In this document: positions 63,902-64,000 of the stretch, in pieces
How positions within the stretch are numbered: the stretch's first letter is position 1
Layout: each line of letters opens with the position of its first letter
From: Candidatus Zixiibacteriota bacterium
GTDB taxonomy: Bacteria > Zixibacteria > MSB-5A5 > DSPP01
Assembly (NCBI GenBank): GCA_022614805.1
Contig: JAKEHY010000017.1
Location: 81,758-145,757, forward strand
Reading direction: 5' to 3'
Length of the DNA: 64,000 nucleotides
Notes under the pieces: model-generated
Seen by the model: the letters and a program-made list of their open reading frames with translations, nothing else
Database searches by the model: none
What the model was told of the DNA's origin: nothing
Made by a program: the position numbers and the translations under genes

Positions 63902-64000
63902 TGTACTGCCCCACCTAATTTTGGACAGGCATTCTCTTGATTTTTGACAACCAATCGGCATAGAACTGCGTGGGAGACTTCATCCCCAGCGCGCTGTGCG
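63902..64000. mobile_element. IS3-family-like insertion sequence, one end
   Basis: Starts TGTACTGCCCCACC, typical of an IS3-family terminal repeat (TG...), with the transposase 3' end reading inward. The element runs off the window, so its other end and target duplication are not visible. Confidence 0.75.
63915..64000 (-). CDS. IS3-family transposase, C-terminal end
   Basis: The minus-strand frame reads ...HSALGMKSPTQFYADWLSK and ends IKRMPVQN, the C-terminus of an IS3-type OrfB integrase (PHSAL.. family). Only 27 codons are in the window; stop at 63915-63917. Confidence 0.7.
   Translation of the reverse strand, partial: HSALGMKSPTQFYADWLSKIKRMPVQN

Noticed and set aside
1-64000. tRNA, rRNA or CRISPR arrays
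   Set aside because: No tRNA-like T-arm/anticodon combination, rRNA stretch or regularly spaced direct repeats was found by reading.

Overview
The window reads as chromosomal DNA of a Gram-negative bacterium of the Fibrobacteres-Chlorobi-Bacteroidetes (FCB) superphylum or a neighbouring candidate phylum such as Zixibacteria. This is inferred from gene content: a secreted protein with a Por/type IX sorting tail, several outer-membrane beta-barrels with a TonB-dependent receptor, MCE/Mla lipid transport, HPr kinase, and a PEGA-domain Ser/Thr kinase with FHA and PP2C partners. Most genes are moderately GC-rich. A few AT-rich genes (near 40.1-41.0, 58.5-59.0 and 63.7 kb) look foreign. I cannot name a species.

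Layout. 0-9.8 kb (+): end of hprK, an MCE protein, GH57 glucanotransferase, HemW, a GlcD/GlcF-type FAD/Fe-S oxidoreductase, a secreted conserved protein and a TIM-barrel protein. 9.9-13.5 kb (+): cupredoxin (frameshifted at a C8 tract), sensor kinase, beta-barrel. 13.6-21.6 kb (-): yicC-gmk-rpoZ-topA-xerC-hslV-hslU-argF. 21.7-28.2 kb: an NFACT protein (+), then a DUF6176-like gene and the PknB-FHA-PP2C signalling set (-). 28.7-31.5 kb (-): di-heme oxidoreductase, Rieske protein, porin. 31.9-34.3 kb (-): metK-ahcY. 34.5-39.8 kb (-): type IX secreted protein with a long structured leader, a membrane protein, and a TonB receptor. 40.1-46.0 kb: a HEPN-like AT-rich gene (+), then mlaEFD-tdh-kbl (-). 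46.2-51.3 kb (+): an acetyltransferase and an iron operon (porin, CxxCxxC protein, feoA, feoB, small Cys protein). 51.4-62.4 kb (-): MFS transporter, TPR/TonB lipoprotein, nucleotidyltransferase-sirtuin pair, ACC-deaminase-like enzyme, an AhpD-like selenoprotein, AspA and aconitase. 62.4-64.0 kb: a repeat-filled gene desert, then an ATPase gene cut by an IS3-like element that runs off the window.

Most notable: the AhpD-like gene at 57951-58499 is read through an in-frame UGA at the position of the peroxidatic cysteine, with a 17-nt hairpin starting 10 nt after the UGA, the architecture of a bacterial SECIS. Glu67, Cys79 and His86 of the AhpD catalytic set are intact, so selenocysteine is more likely than a broken gene.

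Two metal/redox operons (28.7-31.5 and 47.0-51.3 kb) carry related porins, and each has palindromic sites in its promoter region, which suggests shared metal control. Other points are the copper-protein/sensor-kinase/barrel trio, the leader RNA of the type IX secreted protein, a structured terminator-like element before the di-heme operon, and a family of GTAGGGG...CCCCTAC palindromes.
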